64,000 nt of DNA from Pleomorphomonas koreensis DSM 23070. Lineage in GTDB: Bacteria > Pseudomonadota > Alphaproteobacteria > Rhizobiales > Pleomorphomonadaceae. Under the pieces are notes generated by a model. It made no database searches. It had not been told where the DNA came from and was given only the letters and a program-made list of their open reading frames with translations. How positions within the stretch are numbered: position 1 is the stretch's first letter; each line of letters opens with the position of its first letter. A program made the translations under genes and the position numbers. The DNA is taken from assembly GCF_000425185.1 (NCBI RefSeq), contig NZ_KE384327.1, positions 17,985-81,984 of the forward strand. The letters are read 5' to 3'. Positions 1 to 8,620 of the stretch are shown here, in pieces.

Positions 1-1
1 G

Positions 2-205
2 CTGGTGGTCGGCACCGACGGCGCGCCGGAAGCCCGCGAGATGGTGGCCGCCGGCCGCCTGACCGCCACCGTCGCCCAGGACCCCGGCCAGATCGGCGCC
101 ACCAGCCTTGAGCTGCTGGTCGAGGCCGTCAAGGCCGGCAAGCTGACGCCGGTCGGCACCGAGCCCAAGCAGGTGGCCGTGGACTCGGTCCTCGTCACCA
201 AGTGA
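2..205 (+). CDS. alsB: Sugar ABC transporter substrate-binding protein, C-terminal fragment (AlsB/RbsB type)
   Basis: This is the last 67 codons of a periplasmic sugar-binding protein cut by the left edge of the window. The residues read like the end of an RbsB/AlsB-type lobe: a VVGTDGAPEA segment typical of the ligand-facing loop, then a TATVAQDPGQIGA segment, then a short C-terminal strand. It lies upstream of alsA and alsC on the same strand, so it is the binding component of that importer. The ligand, D-allose or D-ribose, is inferred from the downstream alsE and alsK. The open frame has no start in the window; the GTG at 5 is internal. Confidence 0.8.
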   Translation: MVVGTDGAPEAREMVAAGRLTATVAQDPGQIGATSLELLVEAVKAGKLTPVGTEPKQVAVDSVLVTK

Positions 206-212
206 TAAAGCC

Positions 213-294
213 GAGGCGGGCGGCCACCTGCGCATGCGGCCGCCTCCCTCCTCCTCGGTCCGGCGCGTTTCTTCCCCGACGCGCCGGACCTTTT
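213..294 (+). terminator. Tandem hairpins between alsB and alsA, the second terminator-like
   Basis: Two inverted repeats follow the alsB stop. The first pairs 219-225 with 238-244 (7 bp, extendable). The second is a perfect 12-bp stem, 257-268 with 279-290, loop of 10, followed by TTTT at 291-294. The second looks like a leaky intrinsic terminator or RNA-stabilising hairpin. Its position fits reduced expression of alsAC relative to alsB. The effect is inferred; the repeats are directly visible. Confidence 0.65.
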
Positions 295-439
295 CCGAAG
301 ATGCCGCCGATCGGACGATCCCGGAGCCTTCGCGCCTTCTCCGAGGGGAAGGCCATATAGCTCCATCTCTTTGATCATGCATCGGATTTCCTCGGAGGGC
401 GCCCGGCGCTTTCCGGCCCGATGCCCTAGCGAGACCGAC

Positions 440-2014
440 ATGTCAAACCTGGCCCCGAATGCCGCCGGCCCGGCCGGCACCGAAGCGGTCGCCCCGATCG
501 TCCGCATGGTCGGCATCGAGAAGCATTTCAACACCATCCCCGTGCTGAAGGGCGTCAACCTCGACATCCGCCCCGGCGAGGTGCACGTGCTGCTCGGCGA
601 GAACGGCGCCGGCAAGTCGACGCTGATGAAGATCCTGACCGGCATTCACGAGCCGACCGGCGGCGAGATCGTGCTCGACGGCGTCAGCCACCCGCTGGTG
701 ACGCCGCGGCAGGCCAGCGATGCCGGCATCTCGATCATCTATCAGGAACTCTCGGTCATCAACGAGTTGTCGGCGCTGGAAAACCTGTTCGTCGGCCGCC
801 TGCCCGTGAAGCGCCGCCTCGGCATTCCCGTCGTCGACTGGAAGCTGATGGAGGCGGAGGCGCGGTCGATCGTCGACCGGCTCGGCCTCGTCGGCCTCGA
901 CCTCTTCAAGCCGGTCGGCGAAATGCCGATCGCCCACCGCCAGATCATCGAGATCGCCAAGTCGCTGATGAAGAACGTCCGCGTCCTGGTGATGGACGAG
1001 CCGACGTCGTCGCTGACCTCGGTGGAGACCGAGCGGCTGTTCGCCCTCGTCCGCCAGCTCCGGGGCGAGGGCACGGCGATCCTGTTCATCTCGCACAAGC
1101 TCGACGAGGTGCGCGAGATCGGCGACAGCTTCTCGGTGCTGAAAGACGGCGTCTCCACCGGCCACGGCCGCATCGCCGACACCACCAACGACGACCTCGT
1201 CCGCATGATGGTCGGCCGCGTCGTCAAGCAGCGCTTCCTCGCCGAAGGTACCATCGACCGCACCTCCATGCCGGTGCTGAAGGTGGAGAACGTCACCAGC
1301 GCCGACCGCCGCCGCGTGCGCGACGTCAGCTTCGAGGTGCACCACGGCGAGGTGCTGGGCTTTGCCGGCCTGGTCGGTTCCGGCCGCACCGATCTGATGA
1401 ACTGCCTGTTCGGCGCCGAGCGGCGGGCCGGCGGCAAGATCATCCTGAACGGCCAGGACATCACGCCGGACAATCCGGTCGAGGCGGTGAAATCGGGCAT
1501 GGCCTATCTCACCGAGAACCGCCGCCAGACCGGCTTCACCCCCAACTTCACCATCGAGGGCAACATCGCCGTCACCAAGTCGGTGAAGGACGCGCCGCTC
1601 CGCGGCACCTGGGGCCTCGTCGACCGCAAGGCCGAGCGGGCGGTGGCCGAGGAGCAGCGGCGGCGGCTCTCCATCCGCTGCGCCGGCATCGACCAGAGCA
1701 TCCTCGAACTGTCGGGCGGCAACCAGCAGAAGGTGCTGGTCGGCAAGTGGATGTCGATCGGCCCGTCGGTGATCATCTTCGACGAGCCGACGCGCGGCAT
1801 CGACGTCGGCGCCAAGTCGCAGATCCACGAAATCATCCGGGCGCTCGCCAATGCCGGCAAGGCGGTGATCATGGTGTCGTCCGAACTCCCCGAAATCCTG
1901 GCCGTCTGCGACCGCGTCGCGGTGTTCCGCAACGGCCGCATCATGGACATTCTCGACGGCGCCACGGCGACCGAGGAATCCATCCTGAGCGTCGCAATGA
2001 GGGACGGCAAATGA
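440..2014 (+). CDS. alsA: Sugar ABC transporter ATP-binding protein, two-domain (AlsA/RbsA type)
   Basis: This ATPase energises import of allose or ribose by the AlsC permease; it acts at the inner face of the membrane. It is 524 residues with two nucleotide-binding domains in tandem, the family's normal layout. The first has a canonical Walker A (GENGAGKST, about residues 53-61) and a VMDEPTSSL Walker B near 184. The second has the degenerate Walker A (GSGRT) and the signature LSGGNQQKV, as usual in RbsA/AlsA/XylG proteins. ATG 440 begins the conserved part; an in-frame ATG at 371 would add 23 residues unlike the family. The stop overlaps the alsC start (ATGA), which suggests translational coupling. 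Confidence 0.9.
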   Translation: MSNLAPNAAGPAGTEAVAPIVRMVGIEKHFNTIPVLKGVNLDIRPGEVHVLLGENGAGKSTLMKILTGIHEPTGGEIVLDGVSHPLVTPRQASDAGISIIYQELSVINELSALENLFVGRLPVKRRLGIPVVDWKLMEAEARSIVDRLGLVGLDLFKPVGEMPIAHRQIIEIAKSLMKNVRVLVMDEPTSSLTSVETERLFALVRQLRGEGTAILFISHKLDEVREIGDSFSVLKDGVSTGHGRIADTTNDDLVRMMVGRVVKQRFLAEGTIDRTSMPVLKVENVTSADRRRVRDVSFEVHHGEVLGFAGLVGSGRTDLMNCLFGAERRAGGKIILNGQDITPDNPVEAVKSGMAYLTENRRQTGFTPNFTIEGNIAVTKSVKDAPLRGTWGLVDRKAERAVAEEQRRRLSIRCAGIDQSILELSGGNQQKVLVGKWMSIGPSVIIFDEPTRGIDVGAKSQIHEIIRALANAGKAVIMVSSELPEILAVCDRVAVFRNGRIMDILDGATATEESILSVAMRDGK

Positions 2015-2961
2015 GCCAGCGCGTGAAACTCGGCAAACTCTGGGACATCTACGGGACGCTCTGCATCCTCCTGGTGATCGTGGTGCTGTTCAGCGCCCTG
2101 TCGCCGACCTATTTCACCCGGCCCGAGAACATCGTGCAGATCTTCCTGCAAAGCTCGATCACCATCATGATCGCGCTCGGCGAGTTCTTCCCGATCCTGA
2201 TCGCCGGCATCGACCTCTCCGTCGGCTCGGTGCTGGCGCTGACCGGCATGATGACCGCCCAGCTGATGGTCGCCGGCTTCGACCCGACGCTGGCCGTGCT
2301 GATCGGCGGCATCGGCGGCGGCCTGACGCTCGGCGCCATCAACGGCCTGCTGGTCAACTTCACCGGCCTGCATCCGTTCATCATCACGCTCGGCACCAAC
2401 GCCATCTTCCGTGGCGTCACCATGATCATCTCCGGCGCCAGCCCGGTGTTCGGCTTCTCCTACGACTTCGTCAACACGGTGACCGGCTTCGTCGGCTTCG
2501 TGCCGGTGCCGGTGATCTTCGCGCTGTCGTTCGCCGCCGTGCTGTGGTTCTTCACCGCCAAGACGCGCCTCGGCCGCAACATCTACGCCGTCGGCGGCAA
2601 CAAGGAATCGGCCTTCTATTCGGGCATCGACGTCAAGCTGCACACGCTGATCGTCTTCATGATCTCCGGCCTGTGCGCCGGTCTCGCCGGCGTCCTCTCC
2701 ATCGCCCGCCTCGGCGCCGCCGAGCCGGCGGCCGGCACCGGCTTCGAGACCTACGCCATCGCGGCGGTGATCATCGGCGGCACCAGCTTCTTCGGCGGCA
2801 AGGGGCGCATCCCCTCGGTGGTGATCGGCGGCCTGATCATCGGCACCATCAACAACGGCCTCAACATCCTGCGCGTGCCCACCTTCTACCAACTGGTGGT
2901 GATGGGCGGCCTGATCATCTCGGCCGTGGCGCTCGACCGGCTGATCGCCCGCATGCGCTGA
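2011..2961 (+). CDS. alsC: Sugar ABC transporter permease (AlsC/RbsC type)
   Basis: Membrane permease of the allose/ribose importer, 316 residues, full length for the BPD_transp_2 family. Hydrophobic segments run through most of the protein, beginning at about residue 12. The conserved GIDLSVGSVLALTGM stretch follows near residue 66, and AVIIGGTSFFGGKGR lies in the C-terminal part, as in RbsC. The ATG at 2011 overlaps the alsA stop, so the two are probably coupled. It works with AlsA and the truncated AlsB at the window edge. The family is certain; allose rather than ribose specificity comes only from the neighbours. Confidence 0.9.
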   Translation: MSQRVKLGKLWDIYGTLCILLVIVVLFSALSPTYFTRPENIVQIFLQSSITIMIALGEFFPILIAGIDLSVGSVLALTGMMTAQLMVAGFDPTLAVLIGGIGGGLTLGAINGLLVNFTGLHPFIITLGTNAIFRGVTMIISGASPVFGFSYDFVNTVTGFVGFVPVPVIFALSFAAVLWFFTAKTRLGRNIYAVGGNKESAFYSGIDVKLHTLIVFMISGLCAGLAGVLSIARLGAAEPAAGTGFETYAIAAVIIGGTSFFGGKGRIPSVVIGGLIIGTINNGLNILRVPTFYQLVVMGGLIISAVALDRLIARMR

Positions 2962-3093
2962 CGGGACCTCCTCCGGACCCCATATGACAAGTCCCGCCCC
3001 GCCGCCTCCTCCCCGGCGGAGCGGCTCGCCCCCGCCGCCCCTCCCACGGCGGGGGAACCGCCGGCCGGGACCGGCCCAGACCAGGACGACACG

Positions 3094-3777
3094 ATGAAGA
3101 TCAAGATCTCCCCCTCCCTGATGTGCATGGACCTCCTGCGCTTCAAGGACCAGCTCGCCTTCCTCGACAGCCACGCCGACTTCCTGCACATCGACATCAT
3201 GGACGGCCACTACGTGCCGAATCTCACGCTGTCGCCGTTCTTCATGGAGAGCGTCGCCAAGGTGTCGAAGCTGCCGATGGACTGCCACCTGATGACCACC
3301 GACCCGTGGATGTGGGTGCCGATCATGGCCAAGGCGGGCGCCGGCTTCATCTCGCCGCAGGCCGAGACCATCAACGCCATCGCCTTCCGCATCCTCGCCA
3401 AGATCCGCGAACTCGGCTGCAAGCCCGGCATCGTCGTCAACCCGGCGACGCCGCTCGACAGCCTCAAGCACTACATCCACCTGATCGACAAGATCACCAT
3501 CATGACCGTCGATCCCGGCTATGCCGGCCAGCCGTTCATCGAGGAAATGCTGGACAAGATCGCCGAGGCCAAGCGCCTGCGCGAGGCGCGCGGCCTCAAG
3601 TTCCTGATCGAGGTCGACGGCTCCTGCAACAAGCGCACCTACGCCCGCCTCGCCGCGGCCGGCGCCGACGTGTTCATCGTCGGCACCTCGGGCCTGTTCA
3701 ACAACCACGAGGACATCGCCGAGGCCTGGAAGATCATGACCGCCGACATCGAAGCGGCGCTCGGAGCGGCGGCATGA
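3094..3777 (+). CDS. alsE: D-allulose-6-phosphate 3-epimerase
   Basis: Converts D-allulose 6-phosphate to D-fructose 6-phosphate in the cytoplasm, the last step of allose catabolism before glycolysis. It is 227 residues and belongs to the ribulose-phosphate 3-epimerase TIM-barrel family. Metal and catalytic residues are visible: the HIDIMDGHYVPN motif (H32, D34), H65 in DCHLM, and the IEVDGS strand with the second catalytic Asp. The sequence is closer to AlsE than to Rpe as judged by the SLMCMDLL start and the VDPGYAGQ loop. The neighbours alsK and rpiB support the allose pathway. The 132-bp gap before it shows no clear terminator. Confidence 0.88.
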   Translation: MKIKISPSLMCMDLLRFKDQLAFLDSHADFLHIDIMDGHYVPNLTLSPFFMESVAKVSKLPMDCHLMTTDPWMWVPIMAKAGAGFISPQAETINAIAFRILAKIRELGCKPGIVVNPATPLDSLKHYIHLIDKITIMTVDPGYAGQPFIEEMLDKIAEAKRLREARGLKFLIEVDGSCNKRTYARLAAAGADVFIVGTSGLFNNHEDIAEAWKIMTADIEAALGAAA

Positions 3778-4667
3778 GCGTCTTCGCCGGCATCGACCTC
3801 GGCGGCACGCATACCCGCTTCGCCGTGATGGCGGACGGCGCCTTCGTCACGTCCGAGAAATACGTCACCGCCGACCTGATGGCGGCCGGTCCGAGGCTCG
3901 CCGGCGTCATCGACCGCTACCGCGAGGTGATCGACCGCACCGGCCTCGCCCCGCGGGCGGTCGGCATCGGCCTGCCGGCAACGCTCGACGCGGCCCGCCG
4001 CACCGTGCTGTCGGCGCCCAACGTCGACGGTCTCGACGGCCTCGACGTCGTCGATCTCCTGCAAGGCGCCTTCGGCGTGCCGGTCGTCGCCGAGCGCGAC
4101 GTCAACTTCCAGTTCTTCCACGACATGACGGCGAGCGGCCGGACCCCGAAGGTGGCGCTCGGCGTCTACATCGGCACCGGCGTCGGCAACGCGGTGTGGA
4201 TCAACGGCTTCTACACCGGCGCCCACGGCTCGGCCGCCGAGCTTGGCCACATCCCGGTGCCCGGCGCCACCGGCACCTGCGGCTGCGGCAAGGTCGGCTG
4301 CCTTGAAACCGTGTGCTGCGGCCGCTGGCTGAAGGGCTGGCAGGAGAAGAACGCGCCTCAGACGCCGATCGCCGACATCTTCGCCCGCCACGGCGGCCAT
4401 CCGGACATCCGCGGCTTCGTCGAGACGGCGGCGATGGCCGTCGCCACGGCCGTCAACATCATCGACCCCGAGCTGGTGTTCCTCGGCGGCGGCGTCCTGG
4501 AGATGCCGGCCTTTCCGCTGGAGACGCTGAAGGCGCGCCTCCTCGCCCACACCCGCGCGCCCTTCCCGCGCGACGTGCTGGAGGTGCGCCTTGCCTCCAA
4601 CCTCGGCGACAGCGGCGCCCGCGGCGCCTCGCTCTACGTCGCCAACCAGTTCGGACCGCAACCATGA
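3774..4667 (+). CDS. alsK: ROK-family sugar kinase, allose kinase type
   Basis: Phosphorylates the imported sugar, probably D-allose to D-allose 6-phosphate. It is 297 residues with the ROK layout. The N-terminal phosphate loop DLGGTHTR lies at 8-15, GIGLPA near 64, and IGTGVGNAV near 133. The zinc site is H159 plus CGCGKVGC (C169, C171, C176). ATG 3774 overlaps the alsE stop (ATGA). No N-terminal helix-turn-helix is present, so this is a kinase, not a ROK repressor. Substrate is inferred from position between alsE and rpiB. Confidence 0.88.
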   Translation: MSVFAGIDLGGTHTRFAVMADGAFVTSEKYVTADLMAAGPRLAGVIDRYREVIDRTGLAPRAVGIGLPATLDAARRTVLSAPNVDGLDGLDVVDLLQGAFGVPVVAERDVNFQFFHDMTASGRTPKVALGVYIGTGVGNAVWINGFYTGAHGSAAELGHIPVPGATGTCGCGKVGCLETVCCGRWLKGWQEKNAPQTPIADIFARHGGHPDIRGFVETAAMAVATAVNIIDPELVFLGGGVLEMPAFPLETLKARLLAHTRAPFPRDVLEVRLASNLGDSGARGASLYVANQFGPQP

Positions 4668-5119
4668 CCAGGATCGTCATCTCCTCCGACCACGTCGGCC
4701 TCGGCCTCCGCAAGGCCGTCGCCGCCCATCTCCAGGCGCGCGGCTGCGTCGTCGAGGACGTCGGCCCGACGAGCGACGCCCGCACCGACTATCCGAAATG
4801 GGGCGAGGCGGCCGCCCGCATCGTCCGCGACGGCGGCGCCGACTTCGGCATCGTCATCTGCGGCACCGGCTTCGGCATCTCGCTCGCCGCCAACAAGCTC
4901 AAGGGCATCCGCTGCGTCGTCTGTTCCGAGCCCTATACGGCCAGACTGTCGCGCCAGCACAACAACGCCAACATGCTGGCCTTCGGCGCCCGCGTCGTCG
5001 GTGAGGATCTGGCGCTGATGATCGTCGACGCTTTCCTCGATGCCGCGTTCGAGGGCGGCCGCCACGCCAACCGCGTCGCCATGATCGGCGACATCGAGGC
5101 GCGCGAAGGCGGCGGCTGA
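4664..5119 (+). CDS. rpiB: Ribose-5-phosphate isomerase B / allose-6-phosphate isomerase
   Basis: Aldose-ketose isomerase of the RpiB family, 151 residues. In E. coli the enzyme isomerises allose 6-phosphate to allulose 6-phosphate as well as ribose 5-phosphate, which here would supply AlsE with substrate. The SSDHVG start and the CGTGFGISLAANK loop with catalytic C66 are intact. Its ATG overlaps the alsK stop, so it is the last gene of the operon. A strong terminator follows immediately. Confidence 0.9.
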   Translation: MTRIVISSDHVGLGLRKAVAAHLQARGCVVEDVGPTSDARTDYPKWGEAAARIVRDGGADFGIVICGTGFGISLAANKLKGIRCVVCSEPYTARLSRQHNNANMLAFGARVVGEDLALMIVDAFLDAAFEGGRHANRVAMIGDIEAREGGG

Positions 5120-5121
5120 TC

Positions 5122-5170
5122 CGGAGCATGTCCGGCCAAAGCCAGTTCGCCGGACATGCTCCGTCTTTTT
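5122..5170 (+). terminator. Rho-independent terminator after rpiB
   Basis: A perfect 15-bp stem (5122-5136 with 5149-5163) is followed by a T-rich run (TCTTTTT). It ends the als operon only 2 bp after the rpiB stop. Its sequence style, a long GC-rich palindrome with GCATGTCC arms, resembles the dispersed palindromes that often serve as terminators in Rhizobiales. Confidence 0.9.
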
Positions 5171-5223
5171 CTTCCGCGCAGTTTCGGCCGCTGGACCGGA
5201 TTTCCGGGATTGCCGGACATTCT

Positions 5224-6144
5224 CTAGCCGCGCGCCAGCAGCGTCTCGACCTCGGCTCGCGTCGGCGCCGCCTCGGAGGAGCCTTCCCTGGTGCAGGCGA
5301 GCGCGCCGCAGGCCGCCGCGAAGCGGATGGCCGCCTCCACCGCCATGCCCTCGGCGAGCGCCACGGCGAGGCCGGCGGCGAAGCAGTCGCCGGCCGCCAC
5401 CGTATCGACCGCCGTCACCGCGAACGGCGGCACGTGGCCGCGGAAGCCGGCGCCGTCGGCATAGACGCCGCGGGCACCCATCTTGACGACGGCGAGCGGC
5501 AGGCCGGTCTCCCTGAGCCGACCGGCGGCGGCCGCCGCCGCCTCGACGTCGACCGGTGCGATGCCGGTCAGCGCCTCGGTCTCGATCTCGTTGGGCGTCA
5601 GCGCGTCGAACAGGCGGATGGTGTCGGCCGACACCGGACGATCCGGCGCCGGCGCCGGATCGAGGATGGCCAGCGCGCCGGCCCGCCGCGCCAGCTCCAC
5701 CGCCTTCAGCGTCGCCGCGAACGGATGTTCGAGCTGGGCGAGCAGCACCTTCGCATCCGCGAACAGCGGCGCCGCCGCCGCCACCTGATCCACCGCGAGG
5801 CCGGTGTTGGCGCCGGGCACCACGGTGATGGCATTCTCGCCGCGGCCGTCGATGGCGATGACGGCGATGCCGGTCGGCAGCACGGGGTCGACGGCGAGAT
5901 GGCCGGGATCGACGCCGAGGCCGCCAAGCCGTGCACGGATGAAATCGCCGAAGGAATCGGCGCCGACGCGGCCGATGAAGCGCACCGGCGCGCCAAGCCG
6001 CGCCACGGCCACCGACTGGTTGGCGCCCTTGCCGCCGGGCACCATGGCATAGCGATGGCCGGTGAGCGATTCGCCGGGGCGCGGCGCCCGGTCGGCGTAG
6101 GTGACGATGTCGACGTTGACCGAGCCGATGACGATGACGGACAA
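5224..6144 (-). CDS. rbsK: Ribokinase
   Basis: Phosphorylates D-ribose to ribose 5-phosphate in the cytoplasm. It is 306 residues and belongs to the PfkB family. The N-terminal GSVNVDIV strand and the GGKGANQSVA substrate loop are present. The C-terminal DTVAAGDCF motif carries the catalytic Asp at about residue 253. I start it at TTG 6144 because GGAG sits 6 nt upstream and the residue before it begins the conserved strand; the open frame extends upstream without homologous sequence. It converges on rpiB and diverges from a ROK regulator. Its presence suggests the als importer also handles ribose. Confidence 0.88.
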   Translation of the reverse strand: MSVIVIGSVNVDIVTYADRAPRPGESLTGHRYAMVPGGKGANQSVAVARLGAPVRFIGRVGADSFGDFIRARLGGLGVDPGHLAVDPVLPTGIAVIAIDGRGENAITVVPGANTGLAVDQVAAAAPLFADAKVLLAQLEHPFAATLKAVELARRAGALAILDPAPAPDRPVSADTIRLFDALTPNEIETEALTGIAPVDVEAAAAAAGRLRETGLPLAVVKMGARGVYADGAGFRGHVPPFAVTAVDTVAAGDCFAAGLAVALAEGMAVEAAIRFAAACGALACTREGSSEAAPTRAEVETLLARG

Positions 6145-6259
6145 GACTATCTCCGGGCGGCGGACCTTTGCATGCGGCCGGCATCGTTGTATCGCTGGAG
6201 CATTGGACCGGAAAGCCGCATTTCGGTTCGGCGGAGAGGCGTGGGTCCGGGAGCGGGTG

Positions 6260-7381
6260 ATGACGGGAATTCGGTCGACGACGCGGCTCGGACGGACGCC
6301 GCCGGCCGCCAAGGATGGGCCGGGCCTCAACCACGGCGACATCGCCGACCACAATTGCCGCATCGTGCTGGAGCTTCTGCGCGTCTGCGGGCCGCTGACC
6401 CGCCGCGACCTCGCCGCCCGCCTCGGGCTGACCGAGCCGGCGATCACCGGCATCGTCGGGCGTCTGGAAGGCCGCGGCCTCGTCGCCTCGCGCCGGCAGG
6501 CCGACGCCGGCCGCTATCCGGCCACCGAATTCCGGCTGCGGCCGGAGGGCGCCGTGGCGCTCGGCCTGCGGCTGGCCCGCCGGGCGGCGGCGGCCGTGCT
6601 GGTCGACGCGGCCGGCAGCGTCATTGCCGAGAGGCGCGACCTGACGCCGGACGAACTGATCGCCGCCGGCCGGGCGCTGCTCGCCGTCAAGCCGGCCGGG
6701 GCATCGGTGCTGGGCGTCGGCGTGGCGCTGTCGCCCGACGACGGCATCGGCCTTGATGACGTGCAGGCGGCCTTCGCGCCGCTCCCGGTGTTCGCCGACG
6801 CCGACAGCGCCGCCGCCGCCACCGCCGAGCGGCTGATCGGCGCCGGCGACCGCGACGGCGGTTTCGTCAGCATCCTGGTTACCCGGTCCGGCGTGCGGGC
6901 CGGCCTCTCGATCGGCGGCCGGCCGTTCCACGGCATGCACGGCTTTGCCGGCGGCATCGGCGCCATGCGCACCGGCGAGGCCCGCGCGCCGCTGGCCGAC
7001 GGCCTGTCGCCCCACCGGCTGGACGCGGCGATCGCTGCCGGCGGCGACCGCGAGGCCGCCATCGCCGGCTGGGCGCGCCAGGCGGCCGACCACCTGCTCG
7101 ACGCGGTGGTGGCGATCTCCGGCGTGGTGGTGCCGGGACTGATCGTCATCGGCGGCGACCTTCCCGGCGCGGCGCTCGACGCGGTGGTCAGCGAGACGCT
7201 GGCCACGCCGGTGGCGATCGGCGGCCGGCCGACCACCGCCGCCTGGATGCCGCCGCTCCGCCGCTCGACGCTGCCGGCGGCCGGCGTCGCCGAGGGCGCC
7301 GCGCTGTTGCCGCTCCTCGAATTCCTGCTGCCCGATCCCAGGCGGCTCAGGGAGACGCCGGTCGCGCCGCCTCGGTCCTGA
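6260..7381 (+). CDS. ROK-family transcriptional regulator
   Basis: Probable sugar-responsive repressor, 373 residues. Residues about 27-95 hold a MarR-like winged helix-turn-helix (LLRVCGPLTRRDLAARLGLTE), followed by a diverged ROK sugar-binding domain. The zinc-binding CxCGxxGC motif of ROK kinases is missing, so it probably has no kinase activity. ATG 6260 is preceded by GGGAG at a good distance. It is transcribed away from rbsK, so it may control rbsK and perhaps the als operon. Its 3' end overlaps the convergent ROK gene by 35 bp. The ligand is not predictable. Confidence 0.8.
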   Translation: MTGIRSTTRLGRTPPAAKDGPGLNHGDIADHNCRIVLELLRVCGPLTRRDLAARLGLTEPAITGIVGRLEGRGLVASRRQADAGRYPATEFRLRPEGAVALGLRLARRAAAAVLVDAAGSVIAERRDLTPDELIAAGRALLAVKPAGASVLGVGVALSPDDGIGLDDVQAAFAPLPVFADADSAAAATAERLIGAGDRDGGFVSILVTRSGVRAGLSIGGRPFHGMHGFAGGIGAMRTGEARAPLADGLSPHRLDAAIAAGGDREAAIAGWARQAADHLLDAVVAISGVVVPGLIVIGGDLPGAALDAVVSETLATPVAIGGRPTTAAWMPPLRRSTLPAAGVAEGAALLPLLEFLLPDPRRLRETPVAPPRS

Positions 7382-8561
7382 GCGGCACGCGCCTCAGTTG
7401 ACCGGCGTCGGCCGACGGCAGGCCGAGCCGATGGGCGAGCGGCATGGCCGCCGCGCCGAGGGCGGCGGCGTCTTCCGAGCAGACGGCGCGGTGCAGGGCG
7501 GCCGGCGGCAGGCCGGCGGCGATCTGCGCCTTCCGCGTTTCGGCGATCAGCTCGTCGATCAGGCGCACCGGCATCCGGCCGCCGACCAGCACCGCCTCAG
7601 GATCGGCGATCAGTGCGATATGCGACACCGCTTCGGCCAGCCAGCCGGCGGCGCGGGCGATCCAGGCCGACACCAGCGCCCGCCCCCGGCCGTCGAGGGC
7701 GGCCAGTTCCGCCGGCGTGCCGACGACGATGCCGTGGGCGCGCAGGTGGTCGTAGAGCAGGAACATCGAGAACAGCTCACCGAACTGGCGGATGCGGCGG
7801 CGGCCGTCGTCCGGGGTCTCCAGCACCGGCAGACAGCCGATCTCGCCATTGATGCCGCCCGCCCCCTTGTGGCGGACGCCGTCGATGACCAGCGCGCCGC
7901 CGACGCAGGCGTTGGCGAGCACATAGAAGAAGCTGCCGATCTCGGTGCCGAGGCCGTAGTCGATCTCGCCGAGGGCGGCGGCGTTGGCGTCGTTGTCGAT
8001 GAACACCGGATGCGGCGTCACCGCCTCGACGGCGCCGCGCAGGTCGAAGCCGGTCCAGGCGGCATAGGCGGCCGGCCGGCCGATGACGTCGATTTCGCCA
8101 AGCCAGTCGGGCACGGCGAGGCCGACACCGGCCAGCCGGCCCTCGTCGATCAGCTTGCGGCGACGGAAGCTGGACAGCGCATCGGCGAACAGCGCCACGA
8201 ACTCGTCCGGCAGGATGAAGCGTTTCTCGTGGTGGACGCGGCCGCGCACCGTGCCGGTGGCGTCGACCACCACCACCGTCAGGTGGTCGCGGTCGATGTT
8301 GGCGCCGACCGAGAACAGGCCCTCGGGATCGATTTCCAGCTCGATGGCCGGCTGACCCCTGAGACCGTGGCGTCGCCGCGCCTCGATCACCAGTCCCTCG
8401 TCGGCGAGGCGTTCGACGATGCGGGCGATCGCCTGCTTGGTGAGGCCGCAGCGCGCCGCCAGCTCGGTGCGGGAAATCGGCGCGCCGCGATGGATGGCCG
8501 CCAGCACCAGCTGGCGGTTTCTCAAGGCGGCCTGTTCGGCGTTCGATCCGAGCAAGTTCAC
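7347..8561 (-). CDS. ROK-family transcriptional regulator of the mannoside operon
   Basis: Probable repressor of the alpha-mannosidase and transporter genes that precede it, 404 residues from GTG 8561. The N-terminal helix-turn-helix contains ISRTELAARCGLTKQAIARIVERL, and a full-length ROK domain follows with VFIDNDANAAALGE. The cysteine zinc motif is absent. GTG 8561 follows a GGAGGAGGG ribosome-binding site and gives the usual NLLGSNAEQAALRNRQ start. Another GTG at 8624 overlaps the mannosidase stop (GTGA) but has no Shine-Dalgarno sequence; it would add 21 residues. The 3' end overlaps the convergent ROK gene by 35 bp. Confidence 0.8.
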   Translation of the reverse strand: MNLLGSNAEQAALRNRQLVLAAIHRGAPISRTELAARCGLTKQAIARIVERLADEGLVIEARRRHGLRGQPAIELEIDPEGLFSVGANIDRDHLTVVVVDATGTVRGRVHHEKRFILPDEFVALFADALSSFRRRKLIDEGRLAGVGLAVPDWLGEIDVIGRPAAYAAWTGFDLRGAVEAVTPHPVFIDNDANAAALGEIDYGLGTEIGSFFYVLANACVGGALVIDGVRHKGAGGINGEIGCLPVLETPDDGRRRIRQFGELFSMFLLYDHLRAHGIVVGTPAELAALDGRGRALVSAWIARAAGWLAEAVSHIALIADPEAVLVGGRMPVRLIDELIAETRKAQIAAGLPPAALHRAVCSEDAAALGAAAMPLAHRLGLPSADAGQLRRVPLRTEAARPASP

Positions 8562-8620
8562 GCGCCGGCCCTCCTCCGTCCGCGGACCGATCGGCGGACG
8601 GAGGGAGAGTAGCCGGCCGG

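Noticed and set aside
443..1828. Long minus-strand open frame inside alsA
   Set aside because: It mirrors the coding frame of a clear ATPase gene in very GC-rich DNA, its translation is rich in His, Asp and Arg repeats, and it shows no domain. Many such shadows occur throughout the window.
1504..3708. 734-codon minus-strand frame across alsA, alsC and alsE
   Set aside because: It runs opposite to three well-supported genes, has low-complexity composition and no recognisable motif.
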